A stretch of DNA of 64,000 nucleotides, taken from NCBI RefSeq assembly GCF_013368755.1, contig NC_049561.1:6820001-6884000 (forward strand), in the 5' to 3' direction. This DNA comes from Talaromyces rugulosus. Its lineage: Eukaryota; Ascomycota; Eurotiomycetes; Eurotiales; Trichocomaceae. The position numbers and the translations under genes were made by a program. The notes under the pieces are model-generated. The model was not told where the DNA came from and made no database searches. It worked only from the letters and a program-made list of their open reading frames with translations. This document shows, one piece after another, positions 46,092-57,531 of this stretch (within the stretch, counting starts at the first letter, position 1; each line of letters starts with the position of its first letter).

Positions 46092-48477
46092 ATGACGCTG
46101 ACCCGGGGCCACTCCTGCGTCTTGTGCCAGCAACGCAAGATACGCTGCGATCGACAGAAGCCATGTGCCAACTGCGTCAAAGCACAGGTCGAGTGCAGAG
46201 TAGTCCCCTCGCAGGCTCCGCGGAGGAGAGCAAGAAGACCGCAGGAACTCTACTTGATCCAGCGCCTGAAGAAGTATGAAGCGTACATGTCGCAACATGG
46301 CCTCGACCCCCAGTCCATTGCAGATAGCGAGGATGATATGGAGGTTGCTGGCCTCGAGAATGAGCTTGGCCAATTGAAGGCGTCTCTAGAGGAGAACGCG
46401 CCGGGCATGGCTCCTCATAAGGAAGACAAGAAAAAGTCAGTTGGTTTGCCTTGTCATTGGTATCCGTACTCTTGGCTTACATATTATCAATATCTAGGAT
46501 GTCGAAATGGTTTGCATATTATAAAGAAGTTAGTCGTGTCCTTGTTTCCGTTAACATGATCCACTCTCTCCCCCGTTGTCTATGCATTTACATCACCAAA
46601 TCAAAGTCATTGCAATTCCTATTTAAATCCTACGTAATCTAACAGTGCTATTCAGTATCGTATTACTCATGACATGCTACATGATTTAATTGAAGATGAA
46701 TATGACCGGCCCACTATGCATCACGCCTTCGATGTCATGTTCGAAAACAACGATAGCTTCCCATTCTCTGTCGGGGGGTCGTCGGCTCCATTGGCAGGCT
46801 CACATCCCTCTGCCATCCACATATTTCAATTATGGCAAACATATATAAATAACGTCAATCCTCTCCTGAAAATAAACCACGTGCCTACACTTCAAGCACG
46901 GATTGTCGAAGCAGGTGCCGATACTGCAAATGTGCCCAAACCATTCGAGGCTCTCATGTTTGCCATATATTTTATATCCGTGCATTCCATGTCAGACGAG
47001 GAGGCTGAGAGCACCTTGGGAGACAACAAAAAGGCACTCCTGGCTAGATATCACCAAGCTACCCAACAAGCGCTGATAAATGCAGGGTTTATGAAATCAA
47101 ATGAGCTGGTGGTGCTTCAAGCTTATTTGTTGTATCTTGTAAGTTTTCCTTTCCTTTTTAATGCAGTCAATCTAACACTCCATATAGATCACTATATCGC
47201 AGTCTGTTGATCCCCGGTCTCTGTTCTGCTTGATTGGAATGGCCGTGCGGATAGCAATACGTCTTGGTCTGCACAAAGACGGGGAATTGTTTGGTTTGGC
47301 GCCATTCGAGTCAGAGCTGCGGAAAAGGCTTTGGTGGCAGATTGTCAGTCTGGATCAGCGTATCGCCGGAATTACAGGCACCACAATTACTGCTCTCTCG
47401 TCTATCGAGGCAGAATGTCGGGTTCCTCTGAACGTGAACGATACCAGCCTCTATTCTCATGCTAAGCAACCACCGGCGCCCGAGGTTGGCGCGACGGAGA
47501 TGATATTTTGTCTCACCCGGATTGACTTTGCTCTGGCATCCAACTCCAATGATAGGAAAATGCCTCCTGTGACTACAAATAAAACCGCGGGAATGTCTCC
47601 CGGAACACCTCTATCATCAACCTCGAAAACTAACATCCCCAGCGCAATCCAAGGCTCTCCAAAGAACATTGAAAGTTATTGTGCGCATATAGAACATGTC
47701 TATCTTCGACATTGTGACTCCAACATACCTCTTCAATTCTTTACTCTTATGACCGCGCGCATTTCACTGTGTAATCTTCATATTGCTGATTTCCTGCGTC
47801 GAGGTGTCCCGTCGACGAGCCTTGATGACCAGGAGCGCGAGAAGCTCTTCATTGCTGCTATCCAGATGTTGGAATATGACAACATAACGTATACAACTTA
47901 CACCGTCCGCAACTTTCTTTGGTACACGCATTTACACATTCCGGTCCTGGGCTATGCTTTTCTGGTCAGCGAACTACAGCATCGAAAAACAGGCGAACTC
48001 TGTGAGCGTGCATGGAAGGCCATCTGTACCAACCACGAAAATAGAAGCCTAGTCAAGAGACACAAGAGCCCAATGCATATTGCGTTTAGCGTCAAGCTAA
48101 TAAAAGCATGGGACGCTCACTGCAAAGCAGAACGCCAACTAGGGAGAGTTGTACAGCCGCCGCCGCTGCTCAAGCAGCTTCGTGAACGCTATTCCCACCT
48201 GGTACCTCCGCAGCGAACGGAAAGTACTTCCGCGACAGACAATGGAGGAGTCTTTACTGAGCCCAGCTTTAGCGCAGGAACTGGTGAACAGACAGCTGGG
48301 ACTGGGTCCCTTTACGATGGCAGCACGATGTTCTCTCAGGGTCTCGGGGGTATGGATATGGCGTACGAAACCGAATACGAGCAGATGGACTGGACGCAGC
48401 TGGTGCAGTTTGGGGCATTTGAAAATTTTGGCGGTGATCCTGGATCAATGTTTTCCAGTGGGTTTCACAACTACTGA
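46092..48477 (+). CDS. Zn2Cys6 transcription factor, paralogue-like to the 25-27 kb regulator
   Basis: Model: join(46092..46435, 46498..46528, 46656..47138, 47188..48477), 715 aa. The zinc cluster spans residues 9-35 (CVLCQQRKIRCDRQKPCANC) with canonical spacing, followed by a basic arm and coiled-coil (YLIQRLKKYEAYMSQHGLDP). A 31-nt micro-exon supplies MSKWFAYYKE, as the 28-nt micro-exon does in the other regulator, and the joins give LLYLITISQSVDPRS. The fungal_trans domain carries FEALMFAIYFISVHSM, LGLHKDGELFGLAPFE and LRKRLWWQIVSLDQRIAGITG. An Asn/Ser/Thr-rich linker and a Gly/Tyr/acidic C-terminus follow. Domain order, micro-exon position and motifs closely parallel the first regulator, pointing to common ancestry. 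No obvious target cluster lies next to it. Confidence 0.88.
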
Positions 48478-49479
48478 TGGGGCATTTTTTTTTAGAGTGG
48501 CGGAATAATGTACCGTTTACTCTCCTATACAACTAGGTTTAGCCAAGGTTCCTCCATCGCAAGAACACCGTCAGGACAACCATGACCCGGACATGCCCAC
48601 CGGGGCACTTTATTAAACCTTGTATAACCCTATGTAGTATTCTGTGCTGTCCAGATGCATTTGGATAGTAGTATCATGAGCTTTGATTACTATTGGTGGT
48701 ACATGTACAACAAATGAAATGAGTCACATGCTTACATATGTGACTGTAATAATATTCAGGGTGTACTAGACAATGTCACAATAGTCATACCAAAATGGAT
48801 AATATTCCTGTTTTCAGAAAATAATATTCGTGAAAACTGCCTATAGTAATCGTCATCCTGTATAGAAAATTTCATAGTGGGTAAAAAAGGTCGTTACATT
48901 ACGGTGGATGTATGACGCCATAACCCCCCCCCCCGAATGCCGGCTCCTGATTGGCCTGATAACGCTGGTAACCCGCTGTGATTGGCAGATTGCGTGATTG
49001 GGCCCCGCTTGGCAACGACGTAACCGCGTAACAACCGCTCAACCGTTCCGCCAGCGACCGGAGATCCTCTTCAATAACAATCCTCAGCAAGATGAAAAGC
49101 GGAACCGATCGCCCAAGCTTGTAACTGTCAAGTGCCAAGTCTCCATACGATTCCGCTTATCTACCACTCACTCCCTAGACATGCTGTCTTTTTCCTCGTT
49201 TTGTGGATAGAAAAACGCTTGGGGCGCGTGTTGACAAAATTGCACACGCAAAACACATGCCACACACCCGACTCCGAGATTCCTGTGACATATCATTTCC
49301 GCGACTCTTTTCTCAGACACCTCTGTTACATCGTGACTTCTTGAGACGCCGAGGAATGCTACCGTTTGGCATGCTATAGCCATGACACATTCCTGAACTA
49401 GACGTCTAGCGAACCTTGGAATAATCTCCGACCGCACGTGGCTCGCCACGAGATTCAAAACAAAGGATATTATACAGGG
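48478..49479. other. intergenic, 1 kb
   Basis: 3' flank of the regulator and promoter of the GT90 gene. It includes short C and A homopolymers (C run near 48925-48934). ATTGG/CCAAT-type motifs occur near 48951 and 48981. No gene seen. Confidence 0.5.
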
Positions 49480-50956
49480 ATGGCACAACCGATCAAGCCT
49501 GCGTGGACCTCTTCTTCGCGCTTTCCTACCATCATTCGCTTTCGATCGCTGGTCATCTTCGTCTCTACGCTCATCCTGATTTCGTCGGCCGCCTTCTTCG
49601 CCCTCGAGTTCAAAAACAAGAACATCCAGCTACAGCTGCAGTTGCAGCAGCTATTTCGAAACAACCATTTCTTCGAGAAGCCGTGCTATGCGCCGTCGCA
49701 CTCCGCTACCGAGTTGCTGCAGGACGGGACCTGGCAACATGAAATAACAGACAAGTGGCAGTTTGTGGCCGATCATGATGGGGACAACTATGCCTTGAAC
49801 GCAGAACAGTGCCTGGCTGCCTTTCCGAAACTGTTCATTGAAATCGACAAGAGCGTGAAGCAGCGAAAGGAGACCAAAAACCCGATTACATTTAACGAGA
49901 TCAACTCTCGCAAGACCCTGGGCCAGGGAATAGGCAGGGCGATGATTTACAAAGGAGAGGTTTGTTTGTTCTGTTTCTTCTTCTATTGAATAGAAAGGGG
50001 AATGCTGACTACGAGAGCAGTTGTATATTATAGATTATGGCGACATGACATACACGGCCACACGGGCCAAATCGACACTAAACTCCCTCCACCGCGCCCT
50101 CGTCGCCATGCCAGACCGCGAATCCTTGCCGTCAATCGAATTCCACTTCTCCGCCGATGACTTCATCTGGGACAACCTCAAACTCGAGGGCGGCCCCGTG
50201 TGGTCGTACTCGAAACGGGACACCGCCGACATCGAGGAAGGCGCAGTCGACGATACGAATATATGGCTCATGCCGGATTTTGGGTACTGGGCATGGCCCG
50301 AGGTCAGCATTTCGCCGTATCGACAGGTGCGGCGTCAAATTGCTGCTGTCGATGCCGAATTCGACAATTTCCAGGCGAAAAAGAAACAGCTTGTCTGGAG
50401 AGGCTCACTCAATACGGGGCGAGAACAGCGCGAACGATTAATTGAGGCCACCAAGAATAAATACTGGGCCTCGGTGCGAGCGGTCGACTGGGGCGATCAA
50501 CAGAGCGTTGCAGACAATATGCTCCCCATTGAAGACCACTGTCGATACATGTTCGTCGCTCATACTGAGGGGCGGTCCTTCTCCGGGCGTGGAAAATACC
50601 TTCTCAACTGCCACTCAGTCTTTATCGCTCACACCCTCATTTGGCACGAGGCCCATCACGCTGCGTTGATCGCATCCGGCCCGGACGCCAACTACGTCGA
50701 GGTGAAGCGCGACTTTTCCGATCTCGAACAGAAGCTAGAATACCTGCTCGACAACCCGGAAGTAGCGGAGCGCATTGCGAACAACTCAGTCAGGACCTTC
50801 CGCGACAGATATCTGACTCCGGCTGCCGAGGCATGTTACTGGCGATACTTGGTCCGGAAGTGGGCTGAGGTTTGCGACTTTGAGCCTCGTCTGTATGACG
50901 GCAAAACAAACAAGTTGCGCGGACAGCCTTACGAAGAGTGGCTTTTGACCATGTAG
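49480..50956 (+). CDS. GT90 (CAP10-like) type II membrane glycosyltransferase
   Basis: Model: join(49480..49959, 50021..50956), 471 aa; the 61-nt intron (GTTTGT...GAGCAG) joins MIYKGE to LYIIDYGDMTY. The ATG at 49480 gives MAQPIKPAWTSSS; an in-frame ATG at 49438 is also possible. One N-terminal transmembrane segment (SLVIFVSTLILISSAAFFAL) with a Gln-rich stem predicts a Golgi type II protein. The lumenal domain has CAP10/GT90 marks: SIEFHFSADDF, PDFGYWAWPEV, KKQLVWRGSLNTG, CRYMFVAHTEGRSFSGRGKY split over strands, and a C-terminal helix with FRDRYLTPAAEACYWRYLV. CAP10 relatives act as xylosyltransferases in Cryptococcus; the donor and acceptor here are unknown. The full expected domain is present, so the gene is probably functional. 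Confidence 0.9.
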
Positions 50957-51931
50957 TAATCATTATGTGTACAACGGTGTATAGACTTTTGGGGAGGTTT
51001 TTTTAAATATAATACTCGGCCGGCGCATTGGGTTTAGAGGATATGGTGTTTGGCGCTACATATGGCCATTGGGATAGGCTATTACATACATACGTGTGTA
51101 TACACTCATACGTATATGAATGGACTGATGAATTAATTATGCTTCAATGAATCTCCAACAGCTAGAGACGGACATGCCGAGGAGCTGAAGAAGGGTACAA
51201 GGAGCAAAAAAAAAAATTTCTTCCCGGCACAACTTATCGCAAACGGTGAGGCTGATTTCTGCCTGTCCACGTCATTCATGTCGACTGAGGCTGAGGCTGA
51301 ATTTGCACTGTCAATAAGCCACTTGAATCACTTTGAGCCATTTGTGGCTGTGCATTTTTTACGTAGTATTGCTGTGATCGACATGTGAACCCTGAAAAAT
51401 CCTTTAAACATGCAGCTAAAAATCCTCTACAGCGCCCCGCAGCCAATAAACATACGGTGGTGCTAGGCAGACACTGCCTTTCAGCTACCAACAGAATGCA
51501 CACAGTCTAGACGCTCAATTGATTCCTTTTAGCTTGGCCCATATATCTAAGTAGAAATAAGCAGCCAATAATAGGGCGGTGAATGCTGCGGTGACTCACG
51601 ATAACAAATGATTATTATTACTAGCCCTAAAGACACAGCTTGGTCCAACCAGCCTTTCCGAAAGGATTCCCCGACGTGGATATCTCAGCGACAATTGTGG
51701 CACTAATAGTGCGCATGTATCAGGCAGCAATGGGGATATACGCTCGTTCCTCGTTTGAGGCTTTTCGCATATAAACCTCTGGATGTCCGTTTTCTTTTTC
51801 TTTTTTCTCCATCACACCACACACACCAGCTTTCGACATAAGGAACAGAGCAGAGACCTGGTTCACGGTCTCGGCTTATGATTTATTATTGCTCTTTAAT
51901 TCCCTTGCTTCTTTCTTTCAGCGTTGTCAAG
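50957..51931. other. intergenic, 1 kb
   Basis: No supported gene. It contains the 3' end of the GT90 gene and the promoter and leader of the BCS1-like gene, with a CT-rich stretch at 51790-51815 typical of fungal promoters and a 3' splice-like CTTTCTTTCAG just before the chosen start. Confidence 0.5.
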
Positions 51932-53686
51932 ATGTCGTGTGCGATGCCAGCCGCCCAGAATGCCTCAACTGAGGCTCTAGGGCACCTCACTGGAATCCCA
52001 ATGGTGGACTCCTATCTCTCCGGCTTTTCTTTCATTTCACTTCTCTTTACGCAATATCTACACATGGACATCAGCGCATACATATCGCTCCTTTTCGTCC
52101 TCGCCACAGTCGTCGCTACCGTCCGACTGCGCGTGGAAACCGTGATTGAAAAGTTCCGGGGTTACTTCACCTCCACTATCGAAGTGCGCATGGACGACGA
52201 AGTGTTCAGCTATCTCATGTTTTGGGTGTCGCGCCAGCGGTTTTCGCAAAAGTCAACGCGCGTTGTCGCAAGCACCAAGACCAACGCGGGCTATTACTAC
52301 TACTCAGATGATGAAGAAGGATCCGACCAGGAAGACGACGAGGACGAGGGAGAACTCCTCGACGGAACAAACGACTTTGACTCGTACTGGGAAAAACGCG
52401 TTGGCAAGGACAAACTGAAGCCCCTCCGAATCACCCCCGCAGCGGGTTCTCACGAGTTTCGGTTTAGAGGCTATCGCATCACTTTCAAGCGGGAGCTCGA
52501 CGAGAAGCGCCTTAGTTGGGGCACGGCCCGTGAGACATTGTACATTAGCTGCTTCGGCCGGAATCCCAATGTGCTGAAGGACCTCTTGCTGGAGGCGCAG
52601 AAGATGTATGTGGATCGTGATGGGGATCGCACCATCATCTATCGTGGAAATCGAAACTCGGATGCATGCTTTGACTGGACACGGTGTATGGCGCGGCCAC
52701 CTCGGCCCTTGTCCACCGTTGTGCTCGATGAGGCCCAGAAGAAAGATTTCATTGCAGATATCAAAGAATATCTCCATCCTTACACTCGGAGATGGTACTC
52801 CAACCGGGGAATTCCCTACCGTCGGGGCTACATGCTTCACGGTCCTCCGGGAACGGGGAAATCAAGTCTCTGTTTCGCTGCTGCCGGCGCAATGCATCTG
52901 AAAATCTATCTGGTCAGTCTCAACTCCAAGACTCTGACGGAAGATGCCTTGGCATCGCTTTTCCAAAGTCTGCCTCGACGATGCATCGTTCTGTTGGAGG
53001 ATGTGGATGCAGCCGGAGTAGCAAACAAGCGAGAATCTACAACCACCAACTCAAACTCCGATAACTCTAGCAGCACTACCTCATCGGATAACTCCAAGGA
53101 CAGCTCTGAAAATAAACCGCAGAACTCTGACGAAGAGAAAAAGTCCGATGATGAAACCCCCGCTCACCAGGGCGTCTCCCTCTCCGCACTTCTAAACATC
53201 ATCGATGGTGTAGCCTCGAGCGAAGGCCGCATTCTGGTTATGACTACTAACCATATCGAAAAGCTCGACTCTGCTCTCCTCCGTCCTGGTCGCGTCGACA
53301 TGACTATCGCATTCGGCTACTCTGATCGGGAGACTATCCGAAACCTCTTCCTTGCTATTTACGCCCCGCTGGAATGCGAGAGTAATAATAAGAAAGCCAT
53401 AAACCCACCTTCCCCCAAGGAGAAAGGACATACATCTAAATCAGCATCTATATCCTCAAACCTCTCCAAAGCCTTTTCTATCACGGGATTTTCCAAGGAC
53501 GAAGTCTACGAAATGGCCGAGGAGTTTGCCAACCGTGTCCCCGGCAGCGAGTTCACGCCTGCCGAGATTCAGGGATTTTTGCTGTTGCACAAAAAGAGTC
53601 CACAGGACGCAATTGATGAGGCTGAGATGTGGGTGAGCCAGACTAGAGAGAAGAAGAAGACTGCTTTGACGTCTGCTGGGGTATAA
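51932..53686 (+). CDS. BCS1-like AAA ATPase
   Basis: A single-exon product of 584 aa from ATG 51932; the frame is open 18 codons further up, but those end in a 3' splice-like TTTCTTTCAG and are left out. One membrane segment (about residues 48-66, ISAYISLLFVLATVVATVRL) precedes the BCS1_N domain (HEFRFRGYRITFKRE and WGTARETLYISCFGR). The AAA module has Walker A GPPGTGKSS near residue 304, Walker B IVLLEDVDA, and NIIDGVASSEGRILVMTTNH leading to the arginine-finger region LRPGRVDM. Two low-complexity inserts are present: an acidic Ser/Asp/Glu run near 140-160 and a Ser/Asn/Lys-rich insert after Walker B. BCS1 proper translocates the Rieske protein in mitochondria; this type, with inserts, is one of several fungal paralogues whose substrates are unknown. 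Confidence 0.92.
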   Translation: MSCAMPAAQNASTEALGHLTGIPMVDSYLSGFSFISLLFTQYLHMDISAYISLLFVLATVVATVRLRVETVIEKFRGYFTSTIEVRMDDEVFSYLMFWVSRQRFSQKSTRVVASTKTNAGYYYYSDDEEGSDQEDDEDEGELLDGTNDFDSYWEKRVGKDKLKPLRITPAAGSHEFRFRGYRITFKRELDEKRLSWGTARETLYISCFGRNPNVLKDLLLEAQKMYVDRDGDRTIIYRGNRNSDACFDWTRCMARPPRPLSTVVLDEAQKKDFIADIKEYLHPYTRRWYSNRGIPYRRGYMLHGPPGTGKSSLCFAAAGAMHLKIYLVSLNSKTLTEDALASLFQSLPRRCIVLLEDVDAAGVANKRESTTTNSNSDNSSSTTSSDNSKDSSENKPQNSDEEKKSDDETPAHQGVSLSALLNIIDGVASSEGRILVMTTNHIEKLDSALLRPGRVDMTIAFGYSDRETIRNLFLAIYAPLECESNNKKAINPPSPKEKGHTSKSASISSNLSKAFSITGFSKDEVYEMAEEFANRVPGSEFTPAEIQGFLLLHKKSPQDAIDEAEMWVSQTREKKKTALTSAGV

Positions 53687-53940
53687 CGAAGATTCGAGTT
53701 GCATGTACAGGGAGTTTTGTTCAAGTGTTTTCATAATAATGCATATAAATTACAAAGGTATATACTGGTTTGTTTAGAAAAGCAAATGCACGCACGGCCA
53801 TAGTGTCCTATCTATCCAGATGTCGTCAAACCCTAATTCCAAAAGAGGAAATTTCCGGATCGAGTAACTACATGAGGAGCAAGCGACTTTCAATGTTAGA
53901 TCCACTATTTGAAGTAACAATATATACCTACTCAGAAGTT

Positions 53941-55533
53941 CTAAGCAAAGCGCTGGTGAATCGTACGCTGTATGATGGACTCTACTACTGCGTCACCGTT
54001 TTCTCCTTCGCGCGAGCCGATTCCGTTGGAAATCACAAGTATCTTCAACCGACACCGGGCAGCGCGAATCATCTCCTCGCGGCCGTCCCTCAAGGCTCCA
54101 CGTTGGTCATAATCGACAAAATTGCGGCATAGGTCTGCTCTGTCGACAACAATGCACACGGACTCGCTTTCCTTGAAAAAACGCACCACCCGCCGCGCAA
54201 TATCGTATAGTGCGTCTGTTTTGTCGTTATGCCCGTGTCTATAATTTTCTTCTGACGGCACTTTTTGTTGGTAGTAATGCATCTCCATCTTGAATGCATC
54301 GCGCTCCGCCTCGTCTCGTAGGATTCCCTTTTCACTATGGATTAACTGAAGCAAAAGACTGGCAAGAATCTTGTACACTGTAGCTCCTTCGTTCGGGGCA
54401 ATGTAGTACGCGAAATGAACGGAGTCAGCCTTTCGACACTTATCAATCGTACAAAGTGCCACCGGGGACAGCCAGCATTGGGGAGAGAGAGAGCCCTCAT
54501 CATTATGCCCTGATAACACCAGCAGACAGGACAGCTCCGAAGTAGCCCATTGTTGGTAGACGCCACTGTTTATGAATCGATCTAGGTTCGCACCGCTCAT
54601 CCGTTCCAAGACGCCTGCAAAACTTTGTTGGTCCATGATAAGGGCTACACGGTAATCTTCCAGCTGTTGGTCAAGCAATTCTTGGCTGAAGCCTTCGAGC
54701 TGAAATGTCGTTCGGAAGCGATCGATTACCTCTTCACTGAAACGATCCTGCAGTTCTGAAATACAGATTTTGTTTTTGGTGATCAGTCGACCTGAAAAAA
54801 ATGGATGTTCGTCACACGTACCTAGGAGTTTCCTGTCCAACTCTAAGGCCAGTCAGCTATAGCAATTTCAATCCTCGTTACACATACCTAGGATCTTTCT
54901 GTCCAACTCTAAGACCGGTCAGCTATAGCAATTGCAACCCTCGCATCCATGGTAAATGTACCTTCATTACTTCTTTTAATCCTATCAACATTTTTCGCTA
55001 CTAGTTCCTCTCCCAGTCGCCTTATCCCGACAATAGAGCTTTGGACCCGGGTAGAACTTTCTCCAATACTTGTGTTTCCAGGTACCAAAGCTTTGCGCCA
55101 GCGTCCTAGAGAAGCATTAGAGGTCTTGAAAGAAGTGATCAGCACCCAAAATGTGGGGTACTTACGAGCACCATGCCCCTTGTAATATTTCACCGCCGAT
55201 ATGCAAAATTCAATAAACGTTTGATAGGCATGTATGATCTTTGACTGCATCTCACTGTCCAATGCATGGTTCTCATCGTATATACTTTTGTATAAGTCGA
55301 TAGCCGGAAGCCTATCTCGAATTCCTTCAATGGTGGACGCGAGTTTTCTTTCAATGCCATCTTTCTTTCGCGCAACCTTTATTTATCCTTGTTAAGCTTG
55401 AAATAGGTTTTGGAAAGACTAGAAAGGTATAAATACTTACCACGAAGAGAAGGGAAATGGTTGCAATAGCAAGCCCTCCATAACCAGGAGCACAGTCTTT
55501 AACAGCATCGATCAGCGGAGAGAAAGCATCCAT
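53941..55533 (-). CDS. fungal coiled-coil protein (STAND/DUF7708-like family) with duplicated mini-exon
   Basis: Model: complement(join(53941..54755, 54822..54842, 54888..54908, 54962..55105, 55166..55376, 55441..55533)), 434 aa. It has a hydrophobic segment near the N-terminus (YGGLAIATISLLFVVARKK), a helical part (IYDENHALDSEMQSKII, FIEFCISAVKYYKGHG), then EELVAKNVDRIKRSNE leading into a coiled coil, and a C-terminal P-loop-less NTPase-like part ending in SVCIVVDRADLC and CRLKILVISNGIG. This domain order is common in large fungal families of unknown, possibly immune-like, function. Two 21-nt mini-exons each add a heptad (ELDRKIL, ELDRKLL) before ELQDRFS. Upstream of 55533 the frame stays open to about 55640 without a good start, so the N-terminus may be truncated by the decaying neighbour. 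Confidence 0.7.
54809..54932 (-). repeat. tandem duplication of an intron-plus-mini-exon unit, 66-bp period
   Basis: Two direct copies, the first beginning at 54932 and the second at 54866 on the minus strand, share 51 of 58 aligned bases. Each includes the end of an intron (ATTGCTATAGCTGAC...CTTAG), a 21-nt mini-exon (54888-54908 and 54822-54842) and the next donor (GTATGTG and GTACGTG). Both splice sites are preserved in both copies and all junctions are in the same phase. Confidence 0.85.
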
Positions 55534-55721
55534 AAAGGCCAAAGCAAGGCTGGCTGAAGCCTGATAGTGCCGCACAAAGAGGCCGTTTGGTCGTTTTTGT
55601 CTCCGTACAAGCGCGAAAAGGGTCCTGGGACGTCTAACAGAGGATCCTTTTTGTCTTCATAAGCGCTAAACTTTCTCGAGTCCTTGGTAAAATTGTAACC
55701 ATACCAGACATTCCAAAGAAA

Positions 55722-57531
55722 CTAGGAAAGCTGTTCTAATTTATCACGCAGTATTTTTAGGTCACGTTGATGTTCCTGGAATATGTGTATTCCCTCCTCA
55801 TACTCCTCATGCGAAACCCAGCCGTCCTTGCCTGCAATTCTAGTTTGTAAAGTTTCAAATTCGCGAAAGACGTTTGCCCATTCTTGTGCTCGCTGTCGCT
55901 TTTCGTTGATCTCATCTTCAGTGAATGAGAATGGACATGGTATATCCAGACCATTCTTCAGAGCAATCTTGTCCCATTGCCCATATACCTGGATGAGCAG
56001 CTCTTCTAACGGAACAGGGCCATAAGAGGCAGACTGTCCAATAACATGAAAGATGAAAGACGTAGGGTCGCTATGATTCCTTGTCGCATCCATGGCTGTA
56101 AAAAGTGTAGGGTTAAATTTTCTTGATGCTATTTCGTAGAATTTCTTCAATCGTAGTCTGCGAAGGGCGTCTCTAGAAATTGCTTGTTCTGTCGACGATA
56201 ATGCGTCAAACCCTTCAGGAAGTGAAGGCTGGACTGCGCCCCATGGGTACGGGTCATCGCAATCAACAATCGAAGGGAATCTGGCCTGTAAGAAACGTGG
56301 AGAGGCAAATACTGCCTGCCAGTCGATAATACTCGATATTTTTGTTGGATCTGTATCGTTGATAAATATATTGTCCAGATGGAGGTCGTGGTGCATTAGA
56401 GTTGGTCGGGCAATATCTGTTGTAGGCACGATATAAGGTAGAATGGTCACGAATTGCTCGAGAAGTAGCACATGATTTTTGGCTCTTGCTCGTCTGGTCG
56501 AGATTCTGCCAGAAATGCCGCTTGGCTTCTCAGCCTCTGGGCTTTGAATTCGAAACATTTCTCATCTTGCCACTGCAGAAAGATACTCCTGCGCTGTTCG
56601 CCCTATAAAATATCAGTACACAGTTATACAGCTGCGAGAGATGGATTTGTATAGACATACATGGGCCTTGATCGATCTTCTTGCCGCGGGTATTTTCAAT
56701 GAAGAACGACCGTTCTGTCGTCGGGCCGATAACAAAGTTCGACCCAGTTTCCTGCTTTGAGGTTGGAAGTTGGTCTATATTTACAGCGCCAAGTCCGTCC
56801 GGATATGTAGTCTTGTAGTATATACTCCCATGAGCAAGAAAGTCTATGCCTAAAAGTCGCTTTTCAATTGCTACCAGGTCCTTTACCAGAGCGAAGCGTT
56901 GTTTCTCGGACATTGTGGGCCATACTTCACTCAACTGACGACCTTGTGCTTTCTCCATGATAATGTATTGGGTGCCAATCGAGCTTATTTGCGATTCTTG
57001 TGAGCTCCAGGCTAAAATCTTTGGGACTGGTACATCAAGGACGTTGCGGAGCTGAAATAAGTTCCAAGTTAGCACTCTCACGCATCAATAAAGACATGGA
57101 GATTCGCGTACAAAATCAAGCGTTGCAACCTCGCTAGAGACAATGTAGCTAGATTGGCCAGCGTTTGGGTTCGGGATCCTTGCCAGAACTTCTCTTCTGT
57201 CTTGCATTTTCAGCGAGAACACCTTGTTATATTGACCCTCCGGCAATTTAGACATTTCCACGCAGGGAGTTCCAAATTCTCGATAAGTATATTCCTTAAG
57301 AGCTTTGACATTGAATTCTCTGTATCGCCTTCGCAATTGGAATTGTTCATCGTATAACCACCGGCCAGATGTATAATTGTAAAGGTCGCTGCTTGAATCG
57401 CGTGACTCGTAGTTGCCTACTGAACTGGCGAAGCCTCGATTGTATTGTTGGCACCGGGTTGTGCGTAATCTACTCTGTGTTATTGTTGACCTACCAACAG
57501 GATTAGCAAGCATTTTCATGGTTGCTACCAA
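55722..57531 (-). pseudogene. AIM9-like aminoglycoside phosphotransferase-fold gene with premature stop
   Basis: Model: complement(join(55722..56602, 56661..57051, 57112..57531)). Exon 1 has a mitochondrial-type basic N-terminus, then RYREFNVKALKEYTY, KLPEGQYNKVFSLKM and EVATLDF; the join to LRNVLDVPVPKILAWSS is typical of the family. QYIIMEKAQGRQLSEVW and the catalytic-loop HHDLHLDNIFIN plus IIDWQAVFASP (metal-binding Asp) are intact. But after splicing, exon 3 reads WRTAQEYLSAVAR, then TGA (56564-56562), then EMFRIQSPEAEK; relatives have an Arg here, so CGA to TGA is likely. No alternative acceptor removes it. Past the final TAG at 55724-55722 the frame stays open for about 65 codons (FLWNVWYGYNFTKDSRKF), possibly a lost C-terminus. 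The gene is probably a recent pseudogene; the normal substrate of the family is unknown. Confidence 0.65.

Noticed and set aside
51878..51931. 18-codon N-terminal extension of the BCS1-like protein
   Set aside because: Ends in a 3' splice-like CTTTCTTTCAG and would add a second hydrophobic leader; the ATG at 51932 fits better.
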